From IMG/VR virus record IMGVR_UViG_3300025120_000534, positions 1 to 24,194 of that record: DNA of 24,194 nucleotides. One strand, written 5' to 3'. This DNA comes from a virus. The translations under genes and the position numbers were made by a program. This document shows, piece by piece, positions 21,373 to 24,194 of this stretch (within the stretch, counting starts at the first letter, position 1; each line of letters opens with the position of its first letter). The notes beneath the pieces were generated by a model that worked only from the letters and a program-made list of their open reading frames with translations, was not told the origin of the DNA and did no database searches.

Positions 21373-24194
21373 TTATGATATATCTGGTACACTAGAGCTT
21401 TTATCATCTGCATTCATATTTACGGAAAATGCGTTTGCATTTGAGTTAGGTGCGTTACCTTGTAGATTACCTGGTATATTCATACCTGTACCTACTCCAT
21501 TTGCTTCACTACCTGGACCATTACCTACTAAGTCTTGTGATCCTAAATTATAAGATGTACCATTATTTGAACTAGAAGTTAAGTTTGGACAAATAAAATT
21601 ATTTCCATCAAAATAACTATCACCTGATAAACTCCACCATCTAGTTGGTGATAAACTTGAAATATCATTTGGGACACCTCCATTATAAACCGTTAAAACT
21701 TGATCACTTGTCAATTCTGAATTCCAAACCGCTATATTACTTAAGTTTCCGTTAGTTGAGTATGTAGATGAATAATAAGATCCTATATAAAAATTATCTG
21801 AAGAGAAATCTACTGTAGAATAAATGCCAGAGTCTACCACTGTTTGAGCTTGACCATCTATATATATTTTACCAGCGGCACCCTTGTCGTATACACATGT
21901 TATATTGTACCAGTTTCCATTACTAAAACCTGGGTTTGAAATAGTTACATATCCGTTATTTCCACCTTCATAATAAGCTAATCTTAAAACTGCTCCAGAA
22001 CTATATAGTGATAAACTTGTTCCTACATCATTAGTATTGTCTCCTGATCTAAAATTCCACAAACCTTGTTCTTCTGTTGTATTGTTGAAATAAACCCAGC
22101 AACTTACAGTTACATACTCAGCTTGAGACAGTGAAGAACCTAAACTATTTCCGCATCTTATGTCTTCAGTTAAACCATCGAAATACATACTATAACTACT
22201 ATACGGAATACTACGAGTTAAATCAGAGTTAACTAAATTTGCTGTATTCATACCTGAACTAGTACCGTTTAGTGCAGAAACATTGTTGTTAACTAAATTA
22301 GATTCAGTCATTTCTGAACTTGTTCCAGTGTTGCCATTTCCTGAAGCATCTGGCACGCTCCAATTAGTTGAGAATGTAGCAGAATTATCAAGTTTATACC
22401 AGGTTTTTAGGTTAGAACTTGCTATTGCTGTTGTTAAGGGAGTTCCGTTGTTGTATAGTGTTTCTACTGAATCTGTTCCTGTTGCTGGTAACGTTGTATT
22501 CCATATTTGAAAATTACTTATATTATAAAACAAACTCGTACCAGGATTACCAATAATAAGGTCATTTCCGCTTCCGTTTAACGTTCCACCTAATGAACTT
22601 TCATTTTTAACTTCAACTCCGTTTACATATATTATTTGATTAGTACTATTCCAAACTAAACAAACGTGAGCCCATTCATCTACATTCGTTGGATTAGCAG
22701 GTGAAGTCATATATTTTGCTCCATTGGAAGAATCTACCCTAAACTCAAAGCAATTTGCTGACCCCCCTTGATTTCTAAATTGATTTAAATAAAAACCATT
22801 TGTATATCCTCTATCTAAAATTTTCCCTGTAGGATTATTTAATATACCTTTATTGTACCAAAACGAAATTGTAAATTCAGTTATATTATCTAAATAAGTA
22901 GGATTATTAATAGTTACTACATCTCCTCCACCAGGTTGGTTATTCCTAAACTTAAAACTCTGTGGATATGCTGAATTTGCATCTGCTATTTGCCAATCGC
23001 TACCTAACCAATTAGCATTGTCAACATTCATTGGGTACCAAGCTCTAAGATTAGCAGCTTGAGGTTGTGTACCAGTGTAAGGAACACCGTTGTTATATAT
23101 AGTTGTAACTTCTGGACCACTTAAATTAGTGTCCCATATTTGTACATTACTCATTTCTCCACGATATGGAAAAGTGCCATTACTATAAGATCCGATAGTG
23201 TTTTCACTTTGCATTTCTCTATCTGCATAAGTCCCACTGATTGGTTCTCCATTTACATATGGTATTAGATTTGTCCCATCACCACTAATACAAATATGAT
23301 ACCAAGTATTTAGTGAAAAACCAGGTGTGTACTGAGCAGAACTCCAACCACTTGCATCTCTTATATATATATAATCTCCTTGAATAAATAAGTAATAATT
23401 TGTCGTAGCTTCACCAAAGAACATAAAACCACTTGCGTCTTGAGCCATAGTTAAATTTATCCAAGCTGAAAAAGTTTTGTTTCCTGTGAGCGTTATTGCT
23501 TGATCTAAAGTTATTCTATCAATACCTCCACTTGGCACGTTAAACTCAAAAACAGTTGCACTTGGCACTGAAGAGTTTGGTACAGTTAAAGTGTTTGGCG
23601 ATGATGCAGCAGCGTCACCAGTTGACGAGCCTCCTAAAGGATAATAAGCTATAGGTGCATTACCTGATATAGCCATAGGGTTTTGAGGGTTAGGTGTAGA
23701 TCCACCAGCGTTATTATTATATAAATATTTTATTTGAGTTTCAGAAAGTGCGTAGTCGAAAATACTACATTGAGATAATTTTCCAAGAAATTCTCTACTT
23801 GCTGCAAATGGATCATCTCCTATTGTTAAATCATTACTATTAGCATTTAAAGTGTATGTTCCTCCTGAATCAGTATTAAAACTAGAACCATTTTTATACA
23901 CAATTAAGTCTGTTCCATCACAAGTAATAACGCAATGAATCCAAGTATCAGTAGTACTAAAAAAGTTTGAAGTATTTATTTGAGTGCCACCTCCTGGTAT
24001 ATCAGGGTTAATTTTTATAGTTTGATCATTTTGTAATATTACCCATCCTCTTGTTCCACTATCAGCACATAAAATACCTTTATCACCTCCTGTACTATTA
24101 GAGCCATTTTTTAACCACAAACTAATACTATACTCAGCTTGATTAAATATAGCACTATAAGTGCATGTAATGCGTTGAGTTGATCCATCAAAAT
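21373..24194 (-). CDS. LamG-repeat adhesin/fiber-type protein, N-terminus outside window
   Basis: A stop-free frame runs from TAA at 21375-21373 to the window edge (939 visible residues). It opens FDGSTQRITCTYSAIFNQAE, which is in phase with the rest, so the gene begins beyond 24194; a TTG at 24120 is internal. It carries four concanavalin-like/LamG_3-type repeats, each with a W-x-H/N...DG...Y-x-[ND]G core (IHCVITCDGTDLIVYKNG, YHICISGDGTNLIPYVNG, AHVCLVWNSTNQIIYVNG, YNITCVYDKGAAGKIYIDG). Each closes with a [IVL]-Y-N-[NG]-[GN] motif. The C-terminal 65 residues are Asn/Gly/Ser-rich. LamG folds bind glycans, so it is probably a receptor-binding or decorating protein of the virion. A short linker motif (S-[SG]-x-M...NLV) is repeated around the fourth repeat. 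Confidence 0.92.
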   Translation of the reverse strand, partial: FDGSTQRITCTYSAIFNQAEYSISLWLKNGSNSTGGDKGILCADSGTRGWVILQNDQTIKINPDIPGGGTQINTSNFFSTTDTWIHCVITCDGTDLIVYKNGSSFNTDSGGTYTLNANSNDLTIGDDPFAASREFLGKLSQCSIFDYALSETQIKYLYNNNAGGSTPNPQNPMAISGNAPIAYYPLGGSSTGDAAASSPNTLTVPNSSVPSATVFEFNVPSGGIDRITLDQAITLTGNKTFSAWINLTMAQDASGFMFFGEATTNYYLFIQGDYIYIRDASGWSSAQYTPGFSLNTWYHICISGDGTNLIPYVNGEPISGTYADREMQSENTIGSYSNGTFPYRGEMSNVQIWDTNLSGPEVTTIYNNGVPYTGTQPQAANLRAWYPMNVDNANWLGSDWQIADANSAYPQSFKFRNNQPGGGDVVTINNPTYLDNITEFTISFWYNKGILNNPTGKILDRGYTNGFYLNQFRNQGGSANCFEFRVDSSNGAKYMTSPANPTNVDEWAHVCLVWNSTNQIIYVNGVEVKNESSLGGTLNGSGNDLIIGNPGTSLFYNISNFQIWNTTLPATGTDSVETLYNNGTPLTTAIASSNLKTWYKLDNSATFSTNWSVPDASGNGNTGTSSEMTESNLVNNNVSALNGTSSGMNTANLVNSDLTRSIPYSSYSMYFDGLTEDIRCGNSLGSSLSQAEYVTVSCWVYFNNTTEEQGLWNFRSGDNTNDVGTSLSLYSSGAVLRLAYYEGGNNGYVTISNPGFSNGNWYNITCVYDKGAAGKIYIDGQAQTVVDSGIYSTVDFSSDNFYIGSYYSSTYSTNGNLSNIAVWNSELTSDQVLTVYNGGVPNDISSLSPTRWWSLSGDSYFDGNNFICPNLTSSSNNGTSYNLGSQDLVGNGPGSEANGVGTGMNIPGNLQGNAPNSNANAFSVNMNADDKSSSVPDIS
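21673..24194 (-). repeat. Array of four LamG-type repeats
   Basis: Approximate DNA extents of the protein repeats are 24194-23713 (first visible, N-terminus cut), 23559-23086, 22965-22441 and 22188-21673. They are diverged: the shared signal is the W-H...DG...Y-x-NG core and the closing YNNG motif, not base identity, so the duplication is old. Confidence 0.75.
22192..22329 (-). repeat. Linker motif repeat before the fourth LamG domain
   Basis: Two adjoining units, SSEMTESNLVNNNVSALNG and SSGMNTANLVNSDLTRS, share S-S-x-M-x-x-x-NLV. A third, degenerate unit (GTGMNIPGNLQGNAPNS) lies in the C-terminal tail near 21485. They look like a modular boundary sequence between domains. Confidence 0.6.

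Noticed and set aside
24118-24120. TTG as start of the LamG protein
   Set aside because: The frame continues upstream without a stop to the window edge and encodes plausible LamG sequence (FDGSTQRITC...), so this is an internal Leu codon.
21373-24194. Diversity-generating retroelement target in the LamG protein
   Set aside because: No reverse transcriptase, template repeat or adenine-biased variable region is visible in the window; the linker repeats are diverged by ordinary substitutions.
1-24194. tRNA, CRISPR, integrase, attachment site, defence or metabolic gene
   Set aside because: I looked on both strands and saw no cloverleaf, regular spacer array, recombinase motif or host-like metabolic enzyme. 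Genes account for nearly all bases.

Overview
The window reads as part of the late (structural, packaging and lysis) region of a tailed bacteriophage, most likely a podovirus-like phage of a marine Bacteroidetes/Flavobacteriia host. Four things point there. Every supportable gene lies on the minus strand and is tightly packed, with many 1-29 base overlaps. The DNA is AT-rich, roughly a third G+C by eye. Genes lack a clear Shine-Dalgarno sequence and have A-rich leaders. The intergenic gaps carry the Bacteroidetes promoter element TAnnTTTG. The order terminase, portal, scaffold-like protein, capsid, connectors, large stabilization protein, internal proteins resembles flavobacterial podoviruses and the crAss-like order; I cannot fix the taxonomy without searches. 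No stretch longer than 95 bases lacks a gene.

Layout in the direction of transcription (right to left). 24194-21373: a large LamG-repeat protein, cut by the window edge, a candidate adhesin or fiber. 21341-19675: a lysis-type cassette with an 80-aa unknown, a 35-aa basic peptide, a membrane-anchored coiled coil, an M15-family endolysin, a holin-like protein and a 50-aa CxxC peptide; the two smallest genes are easily missed. 19632-13699: a packaging operon with a coiled-coil protein, a 73-aa unknown, a two-copy GroES/Cpn10-like protein, a putative small terminase subunit, the large terminase and the portal. 13645-11072: scaffold-like protein and major capsid protein, closed by a strong terminator. 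11001-9860: two structural-type unknowns separated by unusual fused terminator/promoter elements. 9809-1874: two connector/ring-type proteins, the 1156-aa stabilization protein, a 668-aa multidomain surface protein (BACON-like, Ig-like and Cys modules) and a 245-aa protein that looks like the stabilization protein's usual C-terminal domain. 1845-1: an Ala/Gln-rich candidate ejection protein and the start of a larger virion protein.

Together these genes would fold and assemble the capsid, package DNA, build a short tail with surface adhesins, and lyse the host. The most distinctive signals are regulatory. Seven TAnnTTTG elements sit in six of the seven gaps of 25 bases or more, and in one case the upstream promoter half lies inside a terminator hairpin. 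I found no tRNA, CRISPR, integrase, defence system or DNA-replication gene.
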